This document shows positions 17,158-24,575 of a DNA stretch of 54,525 bases, piece after piece. The position numbers and the translations under genes are program-made. The notes beneath the pieces are model-generated. The model was given only the letters and a program-made list of their open reading frames with translations, was not told the DNA's origin and did no database searches. The stretch comes from a virus: IMG/VR virus record IMGVR_UViG_3300009181_001959, positions 1 to 54,525 of that record. The stretch is one strand, 5' to 3'. Each line of letters opens with the position of its first letter. Position 1 is the first letter of the stretch.

Positions 17158-17735
17158 TGCCAGATATTGATATTGACTTTGCTGATAGAGATCTTGCTCT
17201 TAATAAACTAGAGCACGTTAAGGCCATGCGGCTTGCAGACTCGAGCCCAGTTGCACATGCCACAGGCATTTATGCACATCGTATTCCCTATGATCCCGTT
17301 AACAACATTGCGGGTATTGATTATAAAACAGCAGAAGATCGAGGTTATTTTAAAATAGACTTTTTAAATGTTGGTGTGTATGAACATGTACGAGATGAAG
17401 CGCATTTGATAAAACTTATGGAGACAGAACCATTATGGGATCTACTACAGGACGACAGTTTTACGAGTTTGTTGTTTCACATAAACGGGTATGGAGACTT
17501 GCTACGCAAGCAGAAGCCAACGAGTATCTTAGAACTGGCCGTGTGCCTAGCTTTGATCCGCCCAGGCAAGCGATACCTACAAGAGATGACGAAGATAGAT
17601 ATTATGGAACAGATATGGGAGAAACCAACGACTGGTGAGTACCATTTTAAGAAGAGTCATGCTGTGGCCTATGCCACAGCCATAGTGGTGCAGATGAATC
17701 AGATCTGTGAAAGCGTCAGTTACGGGTATAGTTAA
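17157..17735 (+). CDS. Minimal DnaE/PolC-like (family C) polymerase palm protein
   Basis: 192 aa, against about 1,160 aa for E. coli Pol III alpha. Collinear matches to the alpha catalytic core are visible. PDIDIDF (2-8) aligns with PDFDVDF, which holds the first two catalytic Asp. HATGIYAHRI (34-43) aligns with the HAGGVVI region and YFKIDFLNV (64-72) with the KFDFLGL strand holding the third Asp. FHINGYGDLL (107-116), LALIRPGKRY (131-140) and FKKSHAVAYA (164-173) follow in order. All three catalytic aspartates (D5, D7, D68) appear kept, while the PHP, thumb, fingers extensions, beta-binding and OB domains are missing. The start overlaps the previous stop. Function unknown; see findings. Confidence 0.8.
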   Translation: MPDIDIDFADRDLALNKLEHVKAMRLADSSPVAHATGIYAHRIPYDPVNNIAGIDYKTAEDRGYFKIDFLNVGVYEHVRDEAHLIKLMETEPLWDLLQDDSFTSLLFHINGYGDLLRKQKPTSILELAVCLALIRPGKRYLQEMTKIDIMEQIWEKPTTGEYHFKKSHAVAYATAIVVQMNQICESVSYGYS

Positions 17736-18103
17736 CGTTTGCGTACCAGTTGAACGCTTTTTCGTTTGATGCGTCTAACTGATAAGTTTAGTAAATTAAC
17801 AACTGGTCCCAGTAATATACGCACATCTTTACTGTTAAAAGTCTTAATACAGTATCGAAAAGGTTCTATTTCACGGCGAAGAAATATGTTTATTGGGATT
17901 TGTCTGTTACTTTCCCACCACCATGTTTCACCTATTTCTAAAAATATGGTCTTTTCATCAGGCGTTTTAATAGCATCAATGTCGTAAAAGCTGGTCACGT
18001 ATTGATCCTGATTTATAATGATACCGACGTACTCTAACTCCCCGTAGTTAATGACGCTAATAAAGGGTAATTGTTGTTCTGTGGTCTGTCTTAGTTTAAC
18101 CAT
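17732..18103 (-). CDS. Conserved T4-like phage protein
   Basis: About 123 aa using the ATG at 18103; the open frame continues upstream. It begins VKLRQTTEQQLPFISVINYG, has the conserved ETWWWESNRQIPINIFL block (about 64-80), and ends with a basic RRIKRKSVQLVRKR tail. I recognise the pattern from marine T4-like phages but not a function. Its start codon is overlapped by the TATAAATA motif of the divergent gene. It runs tail to tail into the mini-DnaE gene with a 4-nt overlap. Confidence 0.7.
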   Translation of the reverse strand: MVKLRQTTEQQLPFISVINYGELEYVGIIINQDQYVTSFYDIDAIKTPDEKTIFLEIGETWWWESNRQIPINIFLRREIEPFRYCIKTFNSKDVRILLGPVVNLLNLSVRRIKRKSVQLVRKR

Positions 18104-18110
18104 ATAAATA
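18103..18110 (+). promoter_or_regulatory. Late promoter motif TATAAATA
   Basis: An exact octamer that begins on the start codon of the opposite gene (17732-18103). It precedes a Shine-Dalgarno TTGAGG (18115-18120) and the ATG at 18127, so this late gene would have a short conventional leader. Confidence 0.65.
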
Positions 18111-18126
18111 TATGTTGAGGCTTCCA

Positions 18127-18960
18127 ATGCAAAAAATTTCAAGTTATTTATATTCAAATCGAATCCAACTCATGGCAGATGTGATAGTGTTGGACTCGGC
18201 CTACCCTGTGGAGTGGAAAATTGTGTACCAAAGACCAATAAAAATTTATAAAGGCGTGGACAACGTCATTGAACTAGATGTTAAGAACGCTGATCAAAAG
18301 CGCATAGACATTTACGGTAAGACAATCAAATTTGTAGTCATGGATCAAACTGATAAAGAAGTTAACACATACACTGCCACTGTGCTGGATGATGGCAGTA
18401 GTATAGGTGTTAAGGGGTTGGCCAAGGTAACGATCAGCGCCGCAGACACAACTGCATTGCAAGCACAGTATTTGAAGTTTAGTGTGTACATGCTCAACAG
18501 CAACTCAACCAAGACACTACTATATGGTGACTCAAGGTTTGGCGCACACGGCACACTTGAACTACTTGGTGGAGTGTTGCCAGTAACACGACCAATACAA
18601 CGTTACGATGACTTCCAACAAGAAACAAACTATCAGGGATTGGCCATATCAGATAGGATCATAACACACTACAGTAGCGCAATACCAGTTAAATATTATG
18701 AAGCAGTGCCAACTACCACTGTTGATGTATCTGTATCGGTAACTGGCTTTATTGGTTCCGTTACTATTCAAGCAACCAAAAATATTGTAACCGGACATGA
18801 AGCGTTCCTACATCCAATAACGATTCAAACTCAAACATTTACTACAGCTAGAAGTACTCCGGTGTTGTTTACCGACATTGATATAACTGACTACACTTAC
18901 ATACGAGTTAGTTACATCAAGACAACCGGAACTGTTGACTTTTTCACTGTAGCCAGTTAA
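18127..18960 (+). CDS. Probable virion structural protein
   Basis: About 277 aa. The ATG at 18127 follows TTGAGG by 6 nt; the ATG at 18112 is too close to the late promoter to be transcribed. An ATG at 18172 is another candidate start. The sequence is beta-rich, with IKIYKGVDNVIELDVKNADQ and KTIKFVVMDQTDKE typical of beta-sandwich tail or baseplate-type phage proteins (BppU-N-like layout). A late promoter supports a structural role. It lies between the mini-DnaE and primase genes. Confidence 0.6.
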   Translation: MQKISSYLYSNRIQLMADVIVLDSAYPVEWKIVYQRPIKIYKGVDNVIELDVKNADQKRIDIYGKTIKFVVMDQTDKEVNTYTATVLDDGSSIGVKGLAKVTISAADTTALQAQYLKFSVYMLNSNSTKTLLYGDSRFGAHGTLELLGGVLPVTRPIQRYDDFQQETNYQGLAISDRIITHYSSAIPVKYYEAVPTTTVDVSVSVTGFIGSVTIQATKNIVTGHEAFLHPITIQTQTFTTARSTPVLFTDIDITDYTYIRVSYIKTTGTVDFFTVAS

Positions 18961-18970
18961 AATAAGGCAT

Positions 18971-19966
18971 ATGAGCCTTATCGCTGACACACTACTAGCC
19001 TACTTACCTCCCAAGCGAAAATACACCCCTAGTGGGTGGATTAGTTTCAATGCGCCTTGTTGTGTACACAATGGCAATAACATTGACAAGCGTATGCGTG
19101 GTGGCTTTATTGTGAATGGTGGCGATGCTGTCAGTTATCATTGCTTTAACTGTGGATTCAAAAGCAGTTGGCAACCTGGAAGATTGGTTGGACCAAAACT
19201 TAAGAATCTAATGCGTTGGCTCAGTATCCCCGACGATCTCATTAACAAAATGGTATTTGATGCCATGCGTGTTAAAGAAGATTCTGAATTGGGAAGTAAA
19301 CTACAACTGGTACCCACATTCACTCCTAGAGCATTGCCCTTAAACAGTGAACCCATTGAACATTGGTTAGAAGGCAAAGTGAACAAACATCTAATGCCCG
19401 TGTTGGAATATATCAACAGTAGAGCATTATACTTGGAAGATTATCCATTTTATTGGAGCAATGATCTAGGATTTAGAAGTAGGCTCATAGTTCCGTTTTA
19501 TCATAACAAACAAATTGTGGGTTGGACTGCCCGTAGTGTTAATGGACAGACGCCCAAGTATCTAAGTGAGCAACAGCCTGGCTATGTGTTTAACCTAGAT
19601 AGACAGCACTGGGATCGCAAGTATGTTATAGTGTGTGAAGGACCGTTTGATGCTATCAGCATTGACGGAGTGGCCTTATTGGGCAGTGAGATCAAGCAGG
19701 GTCAACACTTGCTGATCAATCAACTACAGAGACAGATCATACTGGTTCCAGACAGGGATGCCGCTGGAGAGAAGACTGTGGAACAGGCAATTGAATTTGG
19801 GTGGAGCGTGAGTTTCCCACCGTGGCCCGAAGACGTTAAAGACGTTAATGATGCTGTCAGGATCTTAGGAAGACCAGCTACACTGTGGCTAATTATTAAC
19901 TCCGCAGTACAAACAGAACTTAAAATTAAATTACAATCAAGAAACTGGTTTAGGAAAGAACAATGA
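18971..19966 (+). CDS. gp61: DNA primase (gp61 type)
   Basis: 331 aa, close to T4 gp61 (342 aa). The N-terminal Zn-binding domain has C30/C31 and CFNCG (58-62). The TOPRIM core has VCEGPFDAISID (221-232, catalytic Glu 223) and VPDRDAAGEKT (259-269, the DxD pair). It lays down RNA primers for lagging-strand synthesis and works in a complex with the gp41 helicase, whose gene overlaps by ATGA. TAAGG upstream of the ATG serves as the ribosome site. Confidence 0.9.
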   Translation: MSLIADTLLAYLPPKRKYTPSGWISFNAPCCVHNGNNIDKRMRGGFIVNGGDAVSYHCFNCGFKSSWQPGRLVGPKLKNLMRWLSIPDDLINKMVFDAMRVKEDSELGSKLQLVPTFTPRALPLNSEPIEHWLEGKVNKHLMPVLEYINSRALYLEDYPFYWSNDLGFRSRLIVPFYHNKQIVGWTARSVNGQTPKYLSEQQPGYVFNLDRQHWDRKYVIVCEGPFDAISIDGVALLGSEIKQGQHLLINQLQRQIILVPDRDAAGEKTVEQAIEFGWSVSFPPWPEDVKDVNDAVRILGRPATLWLIINSAVQTELKIKLQSRNWFRKEQ

Positions 19967-21381
19967 AACAAAATGTAGATTACGGATATGATGTACAGCG
20001 TATATATTTGGAAATGATGTTGGCAGATGCACAGACCTATGTGCGTTGCCAAAGCATCTTTGACCCCACGCTGTTTGATAGAAAGCTACAAAAGTCTGCA
20101 GAGTTTCTGCAACACTATGTAAGCGAACACAATGTATTACCCACTCCAGATATTATTAACGCAACAACTGGCAGTGACTTTAAAACAATCACGGACATGC
20201 GTGAAGAACACTTTGATTGGCTCTTGGGAGACTTTGAAACTTTTATTAGACACAAGGGTCTTGAACGTGCCATTCTTGAAAGTGCAGACTTGTTGGAGAA
20301 GGGTGAGTATGGTCCAGTAGAAGAAAAGATCAAACAGGCAGTACAAATTGGCTTACAAAAAGACATGGGCACTGATTACTTTTTGGATCCGCGGGCACGT
20401 TTGATGAGGATCAAAGATAAGAATGGACAAGTGAGTACAGGTTGGAAAAGCGTTGACGACAAACTGTTTGGCGGAATGAACAGAGGCGAGCTTAACATCT
20501 TTGCAGGCGGATCGGGAGCAGGTAAGAGTTTGTTCCTGGCCAATCTAGGCTGTAACTGGGCGTTAGCCGGACTCAATGTGATATATCTAACATTGGAACT
20601 GAGTGAAGAACTTGTTAGTATGCGTGTGGACAGTATGCTTACTGGAATCCCCACTAGAGAGATTTTTAAAAGCATTGACGATGTTGAAATGAAAGTGCGG
20701 GTGATTGGCAAGAAGAGTGGACACTTCCAAGTCAAATACATGCCCAGTGGTAAGACTGCAAACGATGTACGTGCTTACTTGAAAGAATATGAAATCAAAA
20801 TGGGACACCGGGTAGATGTGCTGTTAGTGGACTACTTGGACTTGTTGATGCCAATCTCTAAGAAGATTAGTCCAGCAGACTTGTTTATCAAGGACAAGTA
20901 TGTAAGTGAAGAACTGCGTAACCTAGCAGTGGAAAAGAACTGTGTGTTTGTCACAGCGGCACAATTGAACCGTGGTGCTGTTGAAGAAGTAGAGTTTGAT
21001 CACAGCCACATATCGGGTGGACTCTCTAAGATCCAAACTGCGGACAATGTGTTTGGTATCTTTACATCGAGAGCCATGCGTGAGCGGGGACGTTATCAAA
21101 TACAACTAATGAAAACTCGTAGCAGTAGCGGTGTTGGTATGAAGATTGATTTGGAATTTGATTTGGACAGTTTGCGTATTAGAGACTTGGATGAAAGTGA
21201 AGATGTCAACGGCGCTGCCACTAGACCAGGTAGCAGTATGTTGGACACAATCAGACAACGACAGAGCACAGTGACTCCAGCGGCATTAGAAGACGGTGTC
21301 AATGCTCCAAAGATTACGGCACAGGTTGAAAGTACAAAACTTAGACAGTTACTCAACAACATGGGATCTGATGATATATAA
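19963..21381 (+). CDS. gp41: Replicative DNA helicase (gp41, DnaB family)
   Basis: 472 aa, equal in length class to T4 gp41 (475 aa). The N-terminal helical domain is followed by a RecA-like ATPase: GWKSVDDKLFGGMNRGEL (160-177), Walker A GGSGAGKS (182-189), YLTLELSEE, Walker B DVLLVDYLDLL (about 283-293), and AAQLNRG near residue 326. The C-terminal 60 residues form a low-complexity tail that may hold the primase or loader contact. It is a hexameric 5'-3' helicase of the phage fork. Confidence 0.93.
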   Translation: MKQNVDYGYDVQRIYLEMMLADAQTYVRCQSIFDPTLFDRKLQKSAEFLQHYVSEHNVLPTPDIINATTGSDFKTITDMREEHFDWLLGDFETFIRHKGLERAILESADLLEKGEYGPVEEKIKQAVQIGLQKDMGTDYFLDPRARLMRIKDKNGQVSTGWKSVDDKLFGGMNRGELNIFAGGSGAGKSLFLANLGCNWALAGLNVIYLTLELSEELVSMRVDSMLTGIPTREIFKSIDDVEMKVRVIGKKSGHFQVKYMPSGKTANDVRAYLKEYEIKMGHRVDVLLVDYLDLLMPISKKISPADLFIKDKYVSEELRNLAVEKNCVFVTAAQLNRGAVEEVEFDHSHISGGLSKIQTADNVFGIFTSRAMRERGRYQIQLMKTRSSSGVGMKIDLEFDLDSLRIRDLDESEDVNGAATRPGSSMLDTIRQRQSTVTPAALEDGVNAPKITAQVESTKLRQLLNNMGSDDI

Positions 21382-21391
21382 AGTGCTATTT

Positions 21392-21399
21392 TATAAATA
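21392..21399 (+). promoter_or_regulatory. Late promoter motif TATAAATA
   Basis: An exact octamer in the 57-nt gap between the helicase gene and the next rightward gene. The leader contains AAGGAA (21423-21428). Confidence 0.65.
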
Positions 21400-21438
21400 C
21401 AAGCATTAAGTTTACACAAAATAAGGAAATGCATTAAA

Positions 21439-21909
21439 ATGCTTGAATGTATCACACGCTTAGACGATCCACGCACTGAGATAATCCGAGATGATCCAGT
21501 ACGTCCAAACATAGCCCTAACAGATAGAATCAACGAGCGGGCCAAGATTTATCTATGGTGTGAAGAAGATAAAATACGTAGTGCAGTCTGCGTGGCACTT
21601 TGCGATGCTATCCCCGATAGTGAAAACACATTATTGAGTACCCCAGTGGGCGAGCTTACTGTGGCAGTGGCCTATACCATTTGGAGTTATAGTGCGGGCG
21701 CGGCACAAAAGTTGATCTTTGCGCTACGTGACCAGTTGCCTGAAAGTGTTGTCAAGATGGTGACACTGAGCCCACAAACAGAAATGGCCCGCAAGTTCCA
21801 TGAACGTAACGGCGCCAAATTGGTGCGTGAAAATGCGGATACTTGGAATTTTGAGTATGCCATTGTGAAGGATGTTGTTGAATTAACGCAACAACAGGCC
21901 CAACATTAA
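21439..21909 (+). CDS. GNAT-like protein
   Basis: 156 aa. The C-terminal segment MVTLSPQTEMARKFHERNGAK (about 109-129) resembles the closing part of the GNAT acetyltransferase fold (helix 4 with an A-x-x-F-x-x-x-N-G-A pattern). The canonical acetyl-CoA loop is not obvious, so the activity is uncertain. A TATAAATA motif lies 39 nt upstream, which points to late expression. It overlaps the opposite-strand gene tail to tail by 4 nt. Confidence 0.55.
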   Translation: MLECITRLDDPRTEIIRDDPVRPNIALTDRINERAKIYLWCEEDKIRSAVCVALCDAIPDSENTLLSTPVGELTVAVAYTIWSYSAGAAQKLIFALRDQLPESVVKMVTLSPQTEMARKFHERNGAKLVRENADTWNFEYAIVKDVVELTQQQAQH

Positions 21910-22130
21910 TTCATTCTTTGATTGACCAGTTCCAATCTAGTTTCCAATTCACGCACACGGTTGGCCAATCTATTATAGTTACGCTGTAGCAGTTCTAACT
22001 GTGCGTATACTCTCTGTATATCAGGTGTAAGGTCTCGGGCGTTATTAACTGGGCCAGTTGATCCCACGGGACTGCTGGTAGCTCCGGCATCGTCTGGGCT
22101 AGAGTATTGTGTGCTGATACTTGGGTTCAT
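21906..22130 (-). CDS. Small coiled-coil protein
   Basis: 74 aa. The first 35 residues are Ser/Pro/Gly-rich. The rest is a clear heptad coiled coil: VYAQLELLQRNYNRLANRV then a second LETRLELVNQR. It is likely an oligomeric structural or whisker-like component. It overlaps the next upstream gene by ATGA, so both share the late promoter near 22351. Confidence 0.65.
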   Translation of the reverse strand: MNPSISTQYSSPDDAGATSSPVGSTGPVNNARDLTPDIQRVYAQLELLQRNYNRLANRVRELETRLELVNQRMN

Positions 22131-22345
22131 ATAGTAGTTATCCGTAAGTTGCTGGAGGGATAAAATAATATCAGCTTGGTTAGATCTCTATCTGCTATCA
22201 CAATATCAGTGTCGTTTATTCTTGTATACTCAATGCCCAAATGCCCTAGATCCACTAGCCAACATTCTCTATTCAGCTCTCCAACTATGTAGCCCAAGGG
22301 TCCGAGAGTATTGTCAATGCCAAAGTCAATATGTACATGGGCCAT
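22127..22345 (-). CDS. Small hypothetical protein
   Basis: 72 aa, not recognised; beta-rich, starting AHVHIDFGIDNTLGPLGY. The late motif GTTAAATA ends 5 nt before its ATG and no Shine-Dalgarno is visible. It is translationally coupled to the coiled-coil protein gene. Confidence 0.6.
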   Translation of the reverse strand: MAHVHIDFGIDNTLGPLGYIVGELNRECWLVDLGHLGIEYTRINDTDIVIADRDLTKLILFYPSSNLRITTI

Positions 22346-22350
22346 GACAA

Positions 22351-22358
22351 TATTTAAC
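22351..22358 (-). promoter_or_regulatory. Late-promoter-like GTTAAATA
   Basis: On the minus strand this reads GTTAAATA followed by TTGTC and the ATG at 22345, another short-spaced late motif. Confidence 0.45.
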
Positions 22359-22384
22359 TAAGTATGTGACTAAAAGGAAAACGC

Positions 22385-22615
22385 ATGTTTATTACACTAA
22401 CCAATATTGCACCGGCACACAAGGAAAAGAAAGTTGTGCTGAACAGTGACATCATTGTGAGCATGTTCACTGCCACAGTGACCAGAGAAGCAGTTGAAGA
22501 AGAACCCGCTGTGGTTGAAGACGTTACATTTATCCATTGCCCACCACATGGCACATGGGAAGTGAAGGAAAGCATGAGCTATATCACTAGGCTACTAAAC
22601 GGAGATGTGGCTTGA
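22385..22615 (+). CDS. Conserved small phage protein
   Basis: 76 aa, starting FITLTNIAPAHKEKKVVLNS. A beta-rich first half is followed by a helical C-terminus EVKESMSYITRLLNGD. I have the impression this pattern (FxxLTNxxPAHKG...) recurs in T4-like phages; function unknown. AAAAGGAAA upstream serves as the ribosome site. Its last 29 nt overlap the opposite-strand gene at 22587. Confidence 0.65.
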   Translation: MFITLTNIAPAHKEKKVVLNSDIIVSMFTATVTREAVEEEPAVVEDVTFIHCPPHGTWEVKESMSYITRLLNGDVA

Positions 22616-22754
22616 TCTCTTGTGGCGGAGGAGTAGTGTACTCATCTTCCACACTGTGTAGTGTGCCACCCCACATGGTTCTATAAGTTTCTGCGCAGGC
22701 CAATACATAAAACTTATACTCATTACCATTCTTAGTGGTGAGGACATAGTGCAT
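22587..22754 (-). CDS. Small protein with its own early promoter
   Basis: 55 aa, read directly from the sequence: it starts MHYVLTTKNGNEYKFYVLAC and ends in a proline-rich stretch. AAGGAG sits 6 nt before the ATG at 22754. Upstream are a near-consensus sigma-70 promoter and an AATAAATA late-type motif in the leader. It is convergent with the 22385 gene, overlapping by 29 nt. Function unknown. Confidence 0.7.
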   Translation of the reverse strand: MHYVLTTKNGNEYKFYVLACAETYRTMWGGTLHSVEDEYTTPPPQEIKPHLRLVA

Positions 22755-22775
22755 GGCATTCTCCTTGTGGTGTAA

Positions 22776-22783
22776 TATTTATT
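22776..22783 (-). promoter_or_regulatory. Late-promoter-like AATAAATA
   Basis: On the minus strand AATAAATA lies inside the leader of the 22587-22754 gene, downstream of its sigma-70 promoter. The gene may be read both early and late. Confidence 0.45.
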
Positions 22784-22796
22784 ACATTATGATTAC

Positions 22797-22825
22797 ATTA
22801 TAGCAGATATAGACTAAAATGTAAA
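22797..22825 (-). promoter_or_regulatory. Sigma-70 promoter TTTACA-17-TATAAT
   Basis: Minus-strand TTTACA (22820-22825), exactly 17 nt, and TATAAT (22797-22802), upstream of the 22587-22754 gene. Confidence 0.75.
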
Positions 22826-22832
22826 TACTAGT

Positions 22833-23279
22833 ATGCTGAATCAGGCCTACTTTGACGCAATCAATACTTTGGTACATGAATGCCAGTCAGTGATGGGTCT
22901 TGATCTACCTAAACCCATCACTGTGTACTGCACGGCCATATTGGCGGACAAGTTGGACAAGCCGCAGTGGGAGCCACAACCCACTTGGGCTGAACGTTAT
23001 CTAACCATGAGATCAGCCCAAGACGCCAAGGACTTGGGAGACACAGCATTGTGGGCAGTGGGCATATGTCCCATGTACTTGACACGCAGAGGCATGAGCC
23101 GCAGTTACTATGTGCAAATAGGACAGGGTGCTTACTCAAAGGCCGCTGATGAACTTAATCAAGAGTTGTATATGCTGTTGAGCACACATTTCTTGTACAT
23201 AAGTGAATTTTTAAAACAGTGTGTGAGCATACAGAACGACTACGTGCCCGTGATGAGATCCACCGTTTCATCCACGTAA
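22833..23279 (+). CDS. Hypothetical protein
   Basis: 148 aa, not recognised; it starts LNQAYFDAINTLVHECQSVM. The middle is aromatic and rich in Ala, the C-terminus helical (LYMLLSTHFLYISEFLKQC). No clear Shine-Dalgarno; GTAAATAC a few nt upstream resembles a weak late motif. Its last 40 nt overlap the opposite-strand gene at 23240. Confidence 0.6.
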   Translation: MLNQAYFDAINTLVHECQSVMGLDLPKPITVYCTAILADKLDKPQWEPQPTWAERYLTMRSAQDAKDLGDTALWAVGICPMYLTRRGMSRSYYVQIGQGAYSKAADELNQELYMLLSTHFLYISEFLKQCVSIQNDYVPVMRSTVSST

Positions 23280-23446
23280 TGACAACAATCCCCAAAACGT
23301 ATTACCAGCTCAGTAAGCACTGATCCTTCTGGTACCCAAAAGCGAGTGCGGTTTAGGTGTACTTCAAAACGTAGCCTATGATAATCAATAAAGTTGAATA
23401 CTTCACCACGACGTGGATCAGCTGTTAGTATGTAGTAGTGTCTCAT
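23240..23446 (-). CDS. Small hypothetical protein
   Basis: 68 aa, beta-rich, starting RHYYILTADPRRGEVFNF. ATTAAATA ends 4 nt before the ATG and there is no Shine-Dalgarno, the same geometry as other late genes here. It is convergent with the 22833 gene. Function unknown. Confidence 0.6.
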   Translation of the reverse strand: MRHYYILTADPRRGEVFNFIDYHRLRFEVHLNRTRFWVPEGSVLTELVIRFGDCCHYVDETVDLITGT

Positions 23447-23450
23447 AGTG

Positions 23451-23458
23451 TATTTAAT
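23451..23458 (-). promoter_or_regulatory. Late-promoter-like ATTAAATA
   Basis: Minus-strand ATTAAATA followed by CACT and the ATG at 23446. Confidence 0.45.
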
Positions 23459-23561
23459 AGATAGAGAAGAGCCTAGGGAGGATGTTGGTCGAGACTCTAC
23501 ACGCGAAGCGTCAGCGCAAAAAATTTTGCTACTATGCGCCTCGTGGGTGTAACTGTGATTT

Positions 23562-23604
23562 ACTGTGCGTACTGTGCGTACTGTGCGTACTGTGCGTACT
23601 GTGC
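23562..23604. repeat. Tandem 9-bp repeat, 4.8 copies
   Basis: The unit ACTGTGCGT is repeated perfectly four times and then partially (ACTGTGC). It lies in the 176-nt gap between two leftward genes. It is likely a replication-slippage tract; a binding-site array is possible. Confidence 0.9.
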
Positions 23605-23622
23605 AACAGCTCTAGAACAACT

Positions 23623-23928
23623 TCAACCAACTATTTTTCTAAGCATGGTTACGGCCATTTGTAACACTTGCGCTGATTGAGGATTGTTCTGTTGTTGCTC
23701 TATGAACTTGATAACATCTGCCACTTGAGGGATTTCAAGTTCAATCTTTTTAAGATTTCTAATCATGGCATAAAGATCTTGACGAGCTTCGTTGGGAGGC
23801 AATCGATCTAAAGGACGCATGTTGCCAAGAATTGCTCTAAGTTTATATGTGTCAACAGACTTTGCAACAGCGGCGGCACCTTTGACTAGTGTGCTGGCTA
23901 GATTTTCGGTAAGTTCATGTATTCGCAT
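23623..23928 (-). CDS. Candidate internal virion protein with capsid-targeting-like N-terminus
   Basis: 101 aa from the ATG at 23928; the longer open frame to 23997 would run through the promoter. It starts MRIHELTEN, which resembles the T4 capsid-targeting peptide (MKTYQEFI-type) with an L-T-E site of the kind cut by the gp21 prohead protease. The rest is helical: AAAVAKSVDTYKLRAILGNM, then a Q-rich linker and a last helix. An exact TATAAATA lies 7 nt upstream. It is probably a late virion-associated protein. Confidence 0.65.
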   Translation of the reverse strand: MRIHELTENLASTLVKGAAAVAKSVDTYKLRAILGNMRPLDRLPPNEARQDLYAMIRNLKKIELEIPQVADVIKFIEQQQNNPQSAQVLQMAVTMLRKIVG

Positions 23929-23935
23929 AGTAGTG

Positions 23936-23943
23936 TATTTATA
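23936..23943 (-). promoter_or_regulatory. Late promoter motif TATAAATA
   Basis: An exact octamer on the minus strand, then CACTACT and the ATG at 23928. Confidence 0.65.
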
Positions 23944-24153
23944 TGCCGAAAGGGTCCTGCAGGGTAAAAAATATTGTACGCAAAAAATAGTGTACAAGTA
24001 CTTAGAGATCGGGTGGGGGGTTTTAGCACATATGGGACGTTTTTAGCGGGGGATTTTAAGACGTTTGCGCTGTTGTTTTTTCGCAACAGTTTTGTTTGTA
24101 TAGCCCCCGACCCCTATAATCTTTTCTTAATTATATTCTCCACCACCAAAAAG

Positions 24154-24176
24154 AATCCGGCCATTGAGACCGGATT
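24154..24176 (-). terminator. Rho-independent terminator closing the 24-36 kb leftward array
   Basis: Inverted repeat AATCCGG / CCGGATT with a 9-nt loop. On the minus strand the stem is followed by CTTTTTGG. It sits 20 nt past the stop of the last leftward gene of the array. The surrounding 23944-24195 holds no gene I can support. Confidence 0.7.
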
Positions 24177-24195
24177 GTTCTTTATCGTTCAGCTG

Positions 24196-24516
24196 TTAGT
24201 CTAGTCGACTGCAACCATATGCCTTCAGGCCTAATGCTGTGAGGTATGTGGCGTAGGCATCTGCGCCAGCTTCCTTTACGCTAATGCTCTGCGTGGGCAC
24301 GCCAGCTGGATCCCACATGGTCAAGCACTTGGGCTTGTAGTCCTTGCGGAAGCCTGCGGCAATCAGCTCTTTAGCCTGAGCACTGTTAGTGCGGTCCACG
24401 TAGACCTCTACCCAACCAAAGCCGCAAGCATCGCGCTCGCCTATGCGTTGATACATGGCCAAGCCTGCTTGCTCTGCAATGGCCTTACCGCTACGGATCT
24501 GTTCTGCTGTAATCAT
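24196..24516 (-). CDS. Conserved small early protein
   Basis: 106 aa, starting ITAEQIRSGKAIAEQAGLAM. It contains EVYVDRTNSAQAKELIAAGF, then RKDYKPKCLTMWDPAG. I recall this kind of pattern in phage early regions but no function. GGAGCGATAG precedes the ATG, and its own sigma-70 promoter lies at 24547-24575. Confidence 0.75.
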   Translation of the reverse strand: MITAEQIRSGKAIAEQAGLAMYQRIGERDACGFGWVEVYVDRTNSAQAKELIAAGFRKDYKPKCLTMWDPAGVPTQSISVKEAGADAYATYLTALGLKAYGCSRLD

Positions 24517-24546
24517 CTATCGCTCCTTTTGTTTAACTTAGCCTAT

Positions 24547-24575
24547 AGTATAGCACCGTCTTGCCAATATGTCAA
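24547..24575 (-). promoter_or_regulatory. Early promoter TTGACA-17-TATACT
   Basis: Member of the repeated leftward promoter family: -35 at 24570-24575, -10 at 24547-24552, followed by the common leader (AGGCTAAGTTAAACAAAAGGAG) that supplies the Shine-Dalgarno of the 24196 gene. The -35 overlaps the stop of the next upstream gene. Confidence 0.85.

Noticed and set aside
17435-17638. 67-aa frame inside the mini-DnaE gene
   Set aside because: It is an out-of-frame shadow of the DnaE-like sequence, which has recognisable motifs on both sides of it, so it is not evidence of a frameshift.
23482-23664. 60-aa plus-strand frame with an LCVLCVLCV repeat
   Set aside because: It is produced by the 9-bp tandem repeat and has no ribosome site; its end overlaps a real leftward gene.
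23929-23997. Longer start for the 23623 gene (N-terminal extension up to 23997)
   Set aside because: The extension runs through the TATAAATA motif and reads as unlikely protein; the ATG at 23928 gives a CTS-like N-terminus.
24071-24098. CTGTTG/CAACAG hairpin with a T-rich 3' side as a rightward terminator
   Set aside because: The stem is only 6 bp with an AT-rich loop, and no rightward gene ends nearby.
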